A DNA stretch of 64,000 nt from Bacteroidales bacterium UBA3653 (GCA_002373505.1 DFKE01000001.1:132285-196284); one strand, 5' to 3'; counted from the stretch's first letter, positions 1-7,792 are shown. Notes: generated from the sequence alone by a model not told the origin. A program made the numbers and translations.

Positions 1-261
1 GATTTCGGTGCTCCCTTCGGTACAATAGCTTATACGAAGGACCACGTGATCTCCGTCCAGAACGACGTGGATACGCAGTATCAGGCATATCTGGATGTTC
101 AGAACGAACTCGTAGCGGCATATAATGAATTGCGTGAAGAATGCGCGCAGAAGTATTTCCACAAGAGCTATAACGAATTGGAGGAGGACCAGCAGAAACG
201 CATACAGAAGATCTATCCTCAGAAGATTTCGGAGGCTGAACCTAAAAATTACGGTAACTGA
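1..261 (+). CDS. ExbD-type transport protein, C-terminal part only (gene starts before the window)
   Basis: The reading frame is open from base 1 and ends with TGA at 259-261, so the start lies outside the window. The visible 86 residues are charged, with a Gln/Glu/Lys-rich helix and no membrane segment. The next gene begins 2 bases after the stop and is a clear ExbD, and Bacteroidales commonly carry tandem exbD genes after exbB. I therefore infer that this is the periplasmic C-terminus of the first ExbD. The fragment itself has no diagnostic motif, so the family call rests on context. An internal GTG at 46 could be read as a start, but the frame continues upstream of it. Confidence 0.55.
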   Translation, partial: DFGAPFGTIAYTKDHVISVQNDVDTQYQAYLDVQNELVAAYNELREECAQKYFHKSYNELEEDQQKRIQKIYPQKISEAEPKNYGN

Positions 262-263
262 TT

Positions 264-734
264 ATGGCTAAGATACGTAGAAATGAGAAACGTGAGATGC
301 CGGCGTTGAATACGTCGTCTCTCCCTGATATTATCTTCATGCTGTTGTTCTTCTTCATGTCTGTTACATCAATGAAGGAAGTAAGCTACAAGGTGCAGTT
401 CAAGAACCCACAGGCTACTGAGCTCACCAAGTTGGAGAATAAATCCCTTGTGCGTTATATCTACGTAGGTACGCCTACCGCAGAGTTCCGCAAACAGTAC
501 GGTGCAGAGACGCGTATCCAGCTCAATGACCAATTCGCGGAGGTAAAAGAGATTGGCGAGTATATCGTCAACGAGCGTTCCTCCATGAAAGAGTCTGACC
601 AAGGATTGATGACTGTCTCTATCAAAGCAGACAAGGAAACCCGCATGGGTGTCATAGCAGACATCAAGCAGGAGCTCCGTCGCGCATATGCACTGAAGAT
701 AAGCTATGCTGCTACGCAGCGTACAAGCTACTAA
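264..734 (+). CDS. exbD: ExbD/TolR biopolymer transport protein
   Basis: This 156-residue protein has a short basic cytoplasmic N-terminus, one membrane segment at about residues 20-37 and a periplasmic domain. Pro21-Asp22 at the start of the membrane helix matches the conserved Asp that carries protons in ExbD. ExbD works with ExbB to couple the proton gradient to TonB-dependent import, or to other energised outer-membrane processes. It follows the preceding ExbD-like gene by 2 bases, so the two are almost certainly co-transcribed. The hairpin at 785-810 follows it. Confidence 0.85.
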   Translation: MAKIRRNEKREMPALNTSSLPDIIFMLLFFFMSVTSMKEVSYKVQFKNPQATELTKLENKSLVRYIYVGTPTAEFRKQYGAETRIQLNDQFAEVKEIGEYIVNERSSMKESDQGLMTVSIKADKETRMGVIADIKQELRRAYALKISYAATQRTSY

Positions 735-735
735 G

Positions 736-784
736 GAGTAGAAAGTCGAAAGGCCGCTTAACTCAAAGTAGAAAGCGAATTAAT
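736..784. repeat. Short-word tract (GTAGAAAGTCGAAAG family)
   Basis: Two imperfect copies of a word around AGTAGAAAG(T)CGAA lie between the exbD stop and its terminator hairpin. The same word is repeated inside malQ at 37517-37556. Confidence 0.7.
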
Positions 785-810
785 TAAAGCCACCTTTTCG
801 GGTGGCTTTA
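785..810 (+). terminator. Hairpin terminator after exbD
   Basis: TAAAGCCACC and GGTGGCTTTA form a perfect 10-bp stem with a 6-nt loop. The T-rich tail is modest, so it may work weakly. It sits between the plus-strand exbD and the minus-strand esterase and could serve both. Confidence 0.7.
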
Positions 811-889
811 ATCGTTTATTATTAGCGGGTATGTCAGTACTTATTTAGCGGTCATTTACGTTACCATATCGTTACCATTACGGACCGTC

Positions 890-2233
890 TTATTTCAGTC
901 GCTTGCCGGTTACTTTCAGGTCACCGAGTTGGAGGTACTTCTTGCCTTGCGGTTTGCCGTTGGAGTCATACCAGGGCAGCACACGGATATGCAAGGTCTG
1001 CCCAGCGGGTACCAGAATTGGCTGGTTCAAACGGATGGTCAGTTTCTTGTTCTTCGGCAGGGCGGTGTTCTCATAGATGGTTGTCACGCCGGAGAAAGCT
1101 TCTCCGAAGCCATAGTTGATATGGATATTCATACCGGCGCCTCCTTTGGCTTGGAGGGGCAGGGTGACGGTCTCAATGACAAGCCCTTTTTTCTTCTCTG
1201 CAGCAATCGTATATTCGATGTAGCGGTTCGCCACCTCGTCTATCTCTCCTGCCGGCCATAGACCTCCCGCGGGCGTGTAACCCTTCTTGGTAAGCTCGAT
1301 GTTCCGGAGGTTGACGGCTGACAGCGTCTCGGAGAAGGGAGTGCCGGTAGCAGCGAAAGCCGCTTTCTTGCCCGCTTCCTCGATATTCTGCGCGTAAGCA
1401 GAATAAGCCTCTTTGGTAGGGAAGGATGTCCACGATTTCAGTTCCTCCAACTCCGGCGAGTTGTTGATCAGTTCGTACGCCAGGCTCGCAATCGCCATAC
1501 CTCCGGCAGCGGAAGTGTGGGTCTTGTCGCCGCAGTTGAAATAGTAGGTCATGCAATAGTTCTGTCCCGCCTGTTCGTAGAACTCGCGGCTGCGGGCGGT
1601 CATGTCCAGGAACGGCACCATCATCTCCTCCGCCACCTCACGCATACAACGGACGTAGTCTTTGTCTCCTGCATCTGATGGCTGATGGCTGACCGCTGAA
1701 AGCTTGTGTTGCCCTTCGTCATTGATCTTGCCGTTTTTAAAATACGCGCGGCAGATAGGGGACATCAGAACCGGTATTACGCCCATCTCGCGCGCCTCGC
1801 GGATATAGGTGCGCAGATACTCCTTGTAGGTGGTGTTCGGCTCCGTACCGCGCATGTCGGTCAGCGTGTCTTTTCCCTCCGCGCGGAGGCGTTCGTTCTC
1901 AACATAGACATCTTCGCCTTTGCATTTCTCGTCGTTGTGGGCGAACTGGATGATGAGGTAGTCGCCGGCTTTCATCTGCTTCTTGACCGACGGCCAGAGG
2001 TTGTCGGTCTCATAGAACGTACGGGTGGAAGCACCCGATTTGCCGCGGTTGTTGACTTCTACCGAGTCGGTGTTAAAAAACGCCTGCAGATACATTCCCC
2101 AGCCGCGCTTAGGCGTTGCGGCAGGCTTATATTCGCTCATGGTACTGTCGCCGATTGTGTGTACACGCCGCGGAGCCGCGGTTAATGTACAAAGGGACAA
2201 AGTACAAAGTACAAGGACTATTATCTTCCTCAT
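890..2233 (-). CDS. Secreted SGNH/GDSL esterase, rhamnogalacturonan acetylesterase type
   Basis: The 447-residue protein has a signal peptide (about residues 1-20). The SGNH blocks are visible: GDST with nucleophile Ser30, the Gly of NNRGKSGAS, HND at 99-101 with Asn100, and GDKTH with Asp236/His239. Block spacing and the GWG motif near 44-46 resemble family CE12 rhamnogalacturonan acetylesterases, which remove acetyl groups from pectin. About 200 residues follow the catalytic domain, predicted beta-rich, possibly a carbohydrate-binding domain. A pectate lyase elsewhere in the window supports a pectin role. The hydrophobic part of the signal peptide (CTLSLCTL) is encoded by a repeated-word tract at 2186-2216. 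Substrate is inferred from family only. Confidence 0.75.
   Translation of the reverse strand: MRKIIVLVLCTLSLCTLTAAPRRVHTIGDSTMSEYKPAATPKRGWGMYLQAFFNTDSVEVNNRGKSGASTRTFYETDNLWPSVKKQMKAGDYLIIQFAHNDEKCKGEDVYVENERLRAEGKDTLTDMRGTEPNTTYKEYLRTYIREAREMGVIPVLMSPICRAYFKNGKINDEGQHKLSAVSHQPSDAGDKDYVRCMREVAEEMMVPFLDMTARSREFYEQAGQNYCMTYYFNCGDKTHTSAAGGMAIASLAYELINNSPELEELKSWTSFPTKEAYSAYAQNIEEAGKKAAFAATGTPFSETLSAVNLRNIELTKKGYTPAGGLWPAGEIDEVANRYIEYTIAAEKKKGLVIETVTLPLQAKGGAGMNIHINYGFGEAFSGVTTIYENTALPKNKKLTIRLNQPILVPAGQTLHIRVLPWYDSNGKPQGKKYLQLGDLKVTGKRLK
1675..1703. repeat. Short-word tract (CTGATGG family) inside the esterase gene
   Basis: CTGATGG, CTGATGG, CTGACCG and CTGAAAG follow one another in frame, encoding a short loop (LSAVSHQPSDA). 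Related words occur at 8256-8281 and 15451-15476. Confidence 0.65.
2186..2216. repeat. Short-word tract (GTACAAAG family) in the esterase signal peptide
   Basis: Four consecutive variants of (G)TACAAAG/GGACAAAG. On the minus strand they encode the CTLSLCTL core of the signal peptide. Other copies: 36388-36420, 39786-39840, 42577-42602 and 46403-46433. Confidence 0.8.
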
Positions 2234-2248
2234 AAATGAAGTGTGTTT

Positions 2249-3223
2249 TTATTGTAATACTCTGTTAAACTCTTTAGGAACGGGAGATTCGAACCGTACC
2301 GTTTTCTCTGTTACCGGATGGATGAAAGCCAGCACTTTGGCATGCAGGCACAGGCGGTCGATAGGGCTGTTCTCATTGCCGTGACCGTATTTGCGGTCGC
2401 CTACCACAGGACACCCTTTGGACGCCAGATGTACGCGGATCTGGTTGGTGCGGCCTGTCTCCAGATGCAGTTCGACGAGGGAATAAGTAACCCCTCCCGA
2501 CCTCCCCTCAAGGGAGGAGAAGTGTCTGCTGCCGGATTCCCTCCCTTGAGGGGAGGGATGGGGTGGGGTTGTTGAGGTTTTCAGCACTTTGTAATTGGTG
2601 ATGGCGATGTCGCCGCCGTCATCGACAGGGGAGGAATAGACGACGGCATTGCGTTTGTCTTCCGTAAGCCAGGTAGTGATCTTCCCTTCCCGCGGTTCGA
2701 GAACACCCTCCGCGAGCGCTATATAGGTGCGTTCCGTAACCAGTTCACGCCAATACTCCCGCATGTAATGTTGTAACTCCTCGGAACGGGCAAAGACGAG
2801 CAGACCGGATGTCTCGCGGTCCAGACGGTGTACGACGTAGATGTTCGCGCGCGCGTTCTGTTTCTTTACGTACGCGCGCAGGATGGACATCACGGTCGTC
2901 TCCTTGCTCCCCGGAGCGGTGGCAACGGTGAGCAGGCCGGGTTGCTTGTTCACTACAATCAGGTCGTCGTCCTCATAGACGATCTTGAGTTTGGGATGGG
3001 TGAGCTGGCTGTTGCCCCGTCCGGATGAGACGGTTACCACATCCCCGGGTTTGAGTTCGAAATCATGCCTTGTCTGAACGGCATTCCCCACTTTGACGCG
3101 TCGCTGTCCCAGCAGCTGTTTGACAGACGATTTAGCCATACCGCCCATTTTAGCCATGAGGAAATCCATGAGCTGCGCAGGCTCTGTGACTTTGAGAACA
3201 GTGTCTTGTTTTCTTTTAATCAT
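2249..3223 (-). CDS. RluA-family 23S rRNA/tRNA pseudouridine synthase
   Basis: The 324-residue protein has an N-terminal S4-like RNA-binding region (about 13-70) and the RluA catalytic motif HRLDRETSG at 132-140, with Asp135 as the catalytic residue. GRTNQIRVHL at about 257-266 is the second conserved block. It isomerises uridine to pseudouridine in structured RNA; the target cannot be told from sequence (RluC/RluD type). Residues about 217-245 (Pro/Ser/Gly/Arg-rich) interrupt the catalytic domain and are encoded by a back-to-back pair of the GC-rich palindromic element at 2489-2571. The frame is preserved, so the protein is probably still made. The gap to the esterase downstream is 15 bases. 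Confidence 0.88.
   Translation of the reverse strand: MIKRKQDTVLKVTEPAQLMDFLMAKMGGMAKSSVKQLLGQRRVKVGNAVQTRHDFELKPGDVVTVSSGRGNSQLTHPKLKIVYEDDDLIVVNKQPGLLTVATAPGSKETTVMSILRAYVKKQNARANIYVVHRLDRETSGLLVFARSEELQHYMREYWRELVTERTYIALAEGVLEPREGKITTWLTEDKRNAVVYSSPVDDGGDIAITNYKVLKTSTTPPHPSPQGRESGSRHFSSLEGRSGGVTYSLVELHLETGRTNQIRVHLASKGCPVVGDRKYGHGNENSPIDRLCLHAKVLAFIHPVTEKTVRFESPVPKEFNRVLQ
2489..2571. repeat. Double palindromic element inside the RluA-family gene
   Basis: Two copies of the element (cores CTCCCCTCAAGGGAG near 2502 and CTCCCTTGAGGGGAG near 2541) lie in opposite orientation, flanked by CCCCTCCC and GGGGTGGGG. The result is an imperfect 80-bp inverted repeat with a spacer of about 20 bp. It adds about 28 codons in frame. 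Confidence 0.8.
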
Positions 3224-3262
3224 ATTTTCCGATATTTCGTAATGACGTGATTACGGTATGAC
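3224..3262. repeat. Short-word tract upstream of the RluA-family gene
   Basis: Degenerate words around GATATTTCGT / ATTACGGTATGACG lie between PnuC and the synthase start. They resemble the words at 4060-4118. The repetition is weak. Confidence 0.4.
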
Positions 3263-3265
3263 GAA

Positions 3266-4054
3266 TTATTTTACAAAGATGCTCAGCCAACCGTAGTTCT
3301 CCGGCTTGGTAGCCTTGATCCAAGCGATCCCCGCCATACCATTGATGACCAGGAAGAAGGAGAAGAGCACGATAGAGAAGATATTGCCCAGTATTATGAA
3401 CAGTCCGATACCGGCAATGCTATATATAAACCAATAGATCCACGAATCCGTCTTGCGGTAAATGAGCCAGTAGTTAGCCAGGAAGGAAGACGAGATGAGG
3501 AGTCCGTTGAGGAGTAACCCTACCCAGGCCCTCCCCTCAAGGGAGGGAAAGAGAGAGCCATGATTGACATAGTTCATAAGTAAAAGATCTCCTGCTGTAA
3601 TGAAGACGAGCATGAAAACAGAGAGTATCAGACGCGGAGTGTCGAGGAACTTAGGTTCGAAACTTGCTCCTCCGTCGTCTTTAGAACGGCTCCATTTATA
3701 GATAGACATCATCTGGAAGGGGATAAAGACAAAGAAATAGAGGAAGGTGCTGTCGTATTGCTCTTGCAGCAGAAACTGTATTCCCAGCAAGAAAGACATC
3801 ACAATTCCGGCGAAGAAGCCGGTGTAGTTCTGCGGGTCGCGGACCGTGAGAATATATGCTACGCCGATGACAGAAGCGGGAATGCCTACTACCCAGGCGG
3901 GGTCATGCCATTTGAGAAGGGACCCCCTCCAGGCCTCCCCACAAGGGAGGAGATAGGTCTCAACGAGCCATAGAAGTCCTAATAATGCTCCGAAGAGGAT
4001 GACGGAGATGACGGTGTTGCGCCCCAATGCGCGCCATAGATGTGTGTTGTTCAT
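3266..4054 (-). CDS. pnuC: PnuC-family membrane transporter (nicotinamide riboside or related vitamin)
   Basis: From ATG 4054 the protein is 262 residues with about seven membrane segments. WVVGIPASVIG near the N-terminus and NYWLIYRKTDSWIYW near the C-terminus are typical of PnuC transporters, which import nicotinamide riboside by facilitated diffusion; close relatives carry thiamine (PnuT), so the substrate is not certain. I chose ATG 4054 because the frame upstream runs through a low-complexity word tract. Two loops contain in-frame copies of the GC-rich palindromic element: SLEGRAWVG (DNA 3529-3547) and a diverged LPCGEAWRG (3934-3950). Confidence 0.8.
   Translation of the reverse strand: MNNTHLWRALGRNTVISVILFGALLGLLWLVETYLLPCGEAWRGSLLKWHDPAWVVGIPASVIGVAYILTVRDPQNYTGFFAGIVMSFLLGIQFLLQEQYDSTFLYFFVFIPFQMMSIYKWSRSKDDGGASFEPKFLDTPRLILSVFMLVFITAGDLLLMNYVNHGSLFPSLEGRAWVGLLLNGLLISSSFLANYWLIYRKTDSWIYWFIYSIAGIGLFIILGNIFSIVLFSFFLVINGMAGIAWIKATKPENYGWLSIFVK
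3529..3547. repeat. Palindromic element in pnuC, copy 1
   Basis: CCCTCCCCTCAAGGGAGGG core preceded by AACCCTACCCAGG. In frame on the minus strand it encodes SLEGRAWVG. Confidence 0.8.
3922..3950. repeat. Palindromic element in pnuC, copy 2 (diverged)
   Basis: Left arm ACCCCCTCCAGG followed by core CCTCCCCACAAGGGAGG. One substitution breaks the central CCTCAAGG, and the insertion encodes a loop containing LPCGEAWRG. Confidence 0.7.
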
Positions 4055-4059
4055 AGGAT

Positions 4060-4118
4060 TTGTTGAGTTGTCGAGTTGCCGGGTTATCGATATACCGAAA
4101 TATCGAAATACCGAGATG
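4060..4118. repeat. Short-word tract upstream of pnuC
   Basis: Words TTGAGTTG/TCGAGTTG, then TATCGATATACCGA, AATATCGA and AATACCGA follow one another. The tract occupies the leader between rpmE2 and pnuC. Confidence 0.65.
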
Positions 4119-4138
4119 TTCTTAATAACAAAAAAAAC

Positions 4139-4164
4139 AAGGGGCAAGCACATGCTCGCCCCTT
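4139..4164 (-). terminator. Terminator after rpmE2
   Basis: AAGGGGCAAGC and its near complement GCTCGCCCCTT form the stem. On the minus strand a run of eight T follows, as expected for an intrinsic terminator downstream of the L31 gene. Confidence 0.88.
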
Positions 4165-4179
4165 GAGATGTCGCAAGTA

Positions 4180-4434
4180 TTACTTGCGAGTGCGATTGCC
4201 GTAGCGAGACATAAATTTGTCCACACGACCTGCGGTGTCCACCAGTTTGGACTTACCGGTGTAGAACGGGTGACTCGTGTTCGAGATCTCCAGCTTGATC
4301 AGCGGGTACTGAACGCCGTCGATTTCAATCGTGTCCTTCGTAGCTGCGGTAGAGCGGCTGAAGAACTGAGTACCGTCAGACATATCTTTGAAAACCACTA
4401 CGCGGTAGTTCTCCGGATGAATTCCTTTTTTCAT
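4180..4434 (-). CDS. rpmE2: 50S ribosomal protein L31 type B
   Basis: From ATG 4434 the protein is 84 residues starting MKKGIHPENYR. It is the zinc-free type B form: the CxxC pair of type A L31 is absent, and the YPLIKLEISNTSHPFYTGK block matches the family. L31 bridges the ribosomal subunits. The gene lies directly downstream of rplI with a short-word tract between them, and the terminator at 4139-4164 closes the unit. Confidence 0.93.
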   Translation of the reverse strand: MKKGIHPENYRVVVFKDMSDGTQFFSRSTAATKDTIEIDGVQYPLIKLEISNTSHPFYTGKSKLVDTAGRVDKFMSRYGNRTRK

Positions 4435-4445
4435 AAGATGTGTTC

Positions 4446-4476
4446 CTTTCAATTTTCAATTTTCAACTTTCAATTA
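4446..4476. repeat. Short-word tract (AATTGAAA family) between rplI and rpmE2
   Basis: TTTCAATTTTCAATTTTCAA followed by CTTTCAATTA: four copies of (A)ATTGAAA on the minus strand. Same family as 7776-7814, 43482-43512 and 53648-53682. Confidence 0.8.
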
Positions 4477-4920
4477 CTCTGCAGCTACTACGTTTAGCTT
4501 GATGTCAGCTTTTACCTCACGATGGAGACGAGCTTGTGCGGTGTGCTCACCCAGTTGTTTGATCGGCTCAGCGATGGTGATCACTTTCTTGTCGATGGTG
4601 ATACCCTGTGCTGCGAGCGCGTCAGAGATGTTTTGGGTGGTAACAGTACCGAAGATCTTTCCGTCCTCGTTTGCTTTTACCTTGAGTTCGATTACCGTCT
4701 CTGCGAGTTTTGCCTCCAGTGCCTGAGCGTCAGCCAGCAGTTTGGCTGCTTTGTGAGCCTGCTGTTTCAGCGTCTCAGCCAGTTGCTTGCGGTTAGCCTC
4801 GTTAGCAATGATAGCAATCTTCTGCGGCAGCAGATAGTTACGTCCGTAGCCGTCGCGAACTTTAACGATGTCGTTCTTGAAACCGAGGTTCGCAAGGTCT
4901 TGAATCAGAATTACTTCCAT
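4474..4920 (-). CDS. rplI: 50S ribosomal protein L9
   Basis: The 148-residue protein starts MEVILIQDLANLG and contains the L9 signature region VRDGYGRNYLLP. It has the expected long connecting helix (about 42-75) and a C-terminal domain. L9 binds 23S rRNA near the L1 stalk and supports reading-frame fidelity. It is the third gene of the S6-S18-L9 operon, 49 bases after rpsR. Confidence 0.96.
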   Translation of the reverse strand: MEVILIQDLANLGFKNDIVKVRDGYGRNYLLPQKIAIIANEANRKQLAETLKQQAHKAAKLLADAQALEAKLAETVIELKVKANEDGKIFGTVTTQNISDALAAQGITIDKKVITIAEPIKQLGEHTAQARLHREVKADIKLNVVAAE

Positions 4921-4969
4921 TTTCTTTCCTTTCTTTTAAAGTTAATTACTTCTCGTTTCACTTGAACGA

Positions 4970-5236
4970 TTATTTCATCATGTCAGTTACGTAAGGCAGC
5001 AGAGCCAAGTGGCGTGCTTTCTTAACGGCCTGTGCAACTTTGCGTTGGAACTTCAAAGAAGTACCGGTGATGCGGCGGGGAAGAATCTTTCCTTGCTCGT
5101 TGAGGAACTTCTTGAGGAACTCTGGATCTTTGTAATCAATGTACTTGATACCGCTCTTTTTGAAACGGCAGTACTTTTTCTTCTTCTGGTCCGAACCTTG
5201 CGGAGTCAGATAGCGGATTTCGTCATTCTGTGCCAT
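4970..5236 (-). CDS. rpsR: 30S ribosomal protein S18
   Basis: The 88-residue basic protein contains IKYIDYKDPEFLKKFL and GKILPRRITGTSLKFQRKV, typical of S18. It binds the platform of the small subunit together with S6. It begins 2 bases after the rpsF stop. Confidence 0.96.
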   Translation of the reverse strand: MAQNDEIRYLTPQGSDQKKKKYCRFKKSGIKYIDYKDPEFLKKFLNEQGKILPRRITGTSLKFQRKVAQAVKKARHLALLPYVTDMMK

Positions 5237-5238
5237 AA

Positions 5239-5592
5239 TTAAGCCTCCTCTGCATTTTGTTGTTTACCTTTGCCACGACGCTTCTCTGCGTACTCGAAAG
5301 CGTACTTGTCAAGACGTGTCGTCAGGAAGCGGATTACGCGCTCGTCACGACGGAACTCGGTCTCGAGGGTAGCAATTACTGCGGGCTCTACATCAAACTG
5401 AAGAATGAAATAGAAACCCGAATTTTTACCTTGGATAGGGTAAGCGAGTTGCTTTAAACCCCACTCCTCACGGTTCAGGATGGTACCGCCATTCGATGTG
5501 AGAAGATTCTCGAATTTTTCTACTGCCTCCTTCGTCTGCGGCTCAGACAAAACGGGAGTTAAAACGAAGGCAGCTTCATAATGATTTACCAT
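5239..5592 (-). CDS. rpsF: 30S ribosomal protein S6
   Basis: The 117-residue protein has the S6 ferredoxin-like pattern: MVNHYEAAFVLTPVLS at the start, WGLKQLAYPIQGKNSGFYF in the middle and FLTTRLDKYAFEYAEKRRGK at the end. First gene of the S6-S18-L9 operon, driven by the promoter at 5692-5723. The leader of about 95 bases is occupied largely by a short-word tract rather than a recognisable S6:S18 regulatory structure. Confidence 0.95.
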   Translation of the reverse strand: MVNHYEAAFVLTPVLSEPQTKEAVEKFENLLTSNGGTILNREEWGLKQLAYPIQGKNSGFYFILQFDVEPAVIATLETEFRRDERVIRFLTTRLDKYAFEYAEKRRGKGKQQNAEEA

Positions 5593-5600
5593 TGTAGTAA

Positions 5601-5670
5601 ATTGTTAATTTAGTTTGTTAATAATAGTTATTCTAGTTATACTAGTCGAACTAGTTTATCCAGTTAATCT
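5601..5670. repeat. Short-word tract (ACTAGTTCGACTAG family) in the rpsF leader
   Basis: Variants of (A)ACTAGT/(A)ACTATT repeat along the leader; the centre CTAGTTCGACTAG is a perfect small hairpin. The tract at 40771-40820 shares GATAAACT, GTTYGACTAGT and related words. Confidence 0.75.
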
Positions 5671-5691
5671 TTTTCAACGCGAAAAAGCGTG

Positions 5692-5723
5692 CAAATTTAC
5701 TGCTTTTTTCTGACATGACCAAA
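5692..5723 (-). promoter_or_regulatory. Promoter of rpsF-rpsR-rplI
   Basis: Minus strand: TTTG (5723-5720), 20-nt spacer, TAAATTTG (5699-5692), then CACG. This is a full match to the Bacteroidetes -33/-7 consensus. Confidence 0.85.
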
Positions 5724-5770
5724 TATTTTTGCAAAAAAATGCGAAAATAATCGCTTTTTAGCCTTACTTT

Positions 5771-7792
5771 TTATCCTTGCATGGCCTGAAGCCTGTTCTG
5801 CATCTCTATCATTTCGTCCCTGAGACGTGCGGCTATGTCGAAGTCGGTTGCCTTTGCAGCAGCCAGCATCTGTTTGCGTTTGGTGTCTATCGCTTTTTCC
5901 AAAGCCTTGGCGTCCATCTTTTGCCATTCGGCAGTCTGCCAGCTCTCACGGATGGCGGTTTCTACGCGGCGTTTCTCTTCCTCCGGATCTTTGTACAGAC
6001 CTGCGAGAGCCGAAGTGTTGATCTCTTTCTTGATGGCGGTAGGAGTGATCCCGTGCTCCGCATTGTACCTCATCTGTATCGTGCGGCGGCGGTTGGTCTC
6101 GTTGATCGTGGCTTGCATTGCGGGAGTGATCTTGTCGCCGTACAGGATCGCTTTGCCGTTCACATGCCGCGCGGCGCGGCCTACTGTCTGGGTCAGGCTG
6201 CGCTGGTCGCGGAGAAAACCGGTCTTGTCTGCATCGAGGATGGCAACCAGACTCACTTCCGGAAGATCCAGACCTTCACGGAGCAGGTTGACACCTACCA
6301 GCACGTCATATTCGCCTCTCCGCAAGTCCTCCATGATCTTTACACGCTCAATAGTGTCTATGTCTGAATGGATATAAGCGGATTTAATGCCGTATTTGCG
6401 CAGGTATTCGTCCAACTCCTCCGCCATTCGTTTGGTAAGAGTGGTGACCAAGGTGCGTTCGTTGCGGTGGATGCGTGTCTTGATCTCGTCCATCAGATCG
6501 TCCACCTGGTTCTCCGTCGGACGCACTTCAATCTCGGGATCCAACAGACCTGTAGGACGGATCAGCTGGTCAATGACAATACCTTCCGACCGCTCCAATT
6601 CGTATTCATCAGGGGTGGCGGAGACATAGATGGTCTGCCCCGTCTTGGCTTCGAACTCGTCAAACTTGAGCGGTCTGTTGTCCCTTGCAGCAGGAAGCCG
6701 GAATCCGTAGGTCACGAGATTGTCCTTGCGCGCTTTGTCGCCGCCGTACATACCGCGTATCTGCGGCACTGTCACATGGCTTTCGTCTATGACGAGAAGC
6801 ATGTCTTTCGGGAAATAATCAAGCAGACAATAAGGCGGTGTGCCTTCTTCGCGGCCGTCGAAATAACGGCTGTAGTTCTCTACGCCGGAGCAGTAACCTA
6901 ACTCGTCCAGCATCTCCAGGTCATATTTGACCCTTTCTTCTATCCGCTTGGCGTATAACTCCTCGCCCAGGTCGGTAAAATATTCTATCTGTTTGGCCAG
7001 ATCTGCTTGGATCTGTTCCTTGGCAGCAGCAATCCGTTCCGCGCTGGTCAGGAAAATCGTAGCCGGAGAGAGGTTATAGTGCTCAAACTCTTCTATCACT
7101 TGGCCCGAGATAGGGTCGATCGTCATAATGGCGTCAATCTCGTTGCCGAAGAACTCGATGCGTACGATATAGTCGGCATAGGCAAGGGCGATATCGATGG
7201 TGTCGCCTTTCACGCGGAAGCGCCCGCGCGCCAGTTCTATATCATTACGCACGTACTGTGCGCCTATGAGCTGCTTGAGCAGCTTGTCCATCTGGATGTT
7301 CTCGCCGCGATGCAGCTCGATCACGTTCTGCGTGAAGTCCTGGGGACTGCCCAAACCGTATATGCAACTGACAGACGAAACGATAATCACATCCTTCCTC
7401 CCGGACAGCAAGGCTGCTACCGCACTCAGACGCAGGCGGTCGATCTCCTCGTTGATACTCAGATCTTTCTCGATATACAGATCCGTGGAGGGGATATACG
7501 CCTCGGGCTGGTAGTAGTCGTAGTACGAGACGAAATACTCCACCGCGTTGTGCGGGAAGAACGCCTTCATCTCCGAGTAGAGCTGTGCCGCGAGTGTCTT
7601 GTTGTGGCTCATGATGAGGGTAGGGCGGTTGACCTCTTTGATGACGTTGGCTATCGTGAACGTCTTGCCGCTACCCGTGACGCCGAGCAGCACCTGTGCG
7701 GGAGCACCGGCATTCAAACCTGCCACCAGCGACTCTATCGCTTGCGGCTGATCTCCTGTTGGTTTATATGGAGAGCACAATTCAAAATTCAC
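5771..7792 (-). CDS. uvrB: Excinuclease ABC subunit B
   Basis: The 673-residue protein has Walker A GVTGSGKT at 37-44, the damage-probing beta-hairpin region SYYDYYQPEAYIP near 90, helicase block DESHVTVPQ near 340 and a C-terminal UVR domain that contacts UvrA/UvrC. UvrB verifies DNA lesions in nucleotide excision repair. The best start is GTG at 7792: MNFEL followed by YKPTGDQP matches UvrB N-termini in the phylum. That GTG and the first codons fall inside the AATTGTGAATT word tract at 7776-7814. No promoter consensus was seen immediately upstream; the rplS terminator lies there. Confidence 0.96.
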   Translation of the reverse strand: MNFELCSPYKPTGDQPQAIESLVAGLNAGAPAQVLLGVTGSGKTFTIANVIKEVNRPTLIMSHNKTLAAQLYSEMKAFFPHNAVEYFVSYYDYYQPEAYIPSTDLYIEKDLSINEEIDRLRLSAVAALLSGRKDVIIVSSVSCIYGLGSPQDFTQNVIELHRGENIQMDKLLKQLIGAQYVRNDIELARGRFRVKGDTIDIALAYADYIVRIEFFGNEIDAIMTIDPISGQVIEEFEHYNLSPATIFLTSAERIAAAKEQIQADLAKQIEYFTDLGEELYAKRIEERVKYDLEMLDELGYCSGVENYSRYFDGREEGTPPYCLLDYFPKDMLLVIDESHVTVPQIRGMYGGDKARKDNLVTYGFRLPAARDNRPLKFDEFEAKTGQTIYVSATPDEYELERSEGIVIDQLIRPTGLLDPEIEVRPTENQVDDLMDEIKTRIHRNERTLVTTLTKRMAEELDEYLRKYGIKSAYIHSDIDTIERVKIMEDLRRGEYDVLVGVNLLREGLDLPEVSLVAILDADKTGFLRDQRSLTQTVGRAARHVNGKAILYGDKITPAMQATINETNRRRTIQMRYNAEHGITPTAIKKEINTSALAGLYKDPEEEKRRVETAIRESWQTAEWQKMDAKALEKAIDTKRKQMLAAAKATDFDIAARLRDEMIEMQNRLQAMQG

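Noticed and set aside
5593..5691. S6:S18 autoregulatory leader upstream of rpsF
   Set aside because: I could not find the conserved CCG-containing fold; the leader is mostly a word tract.
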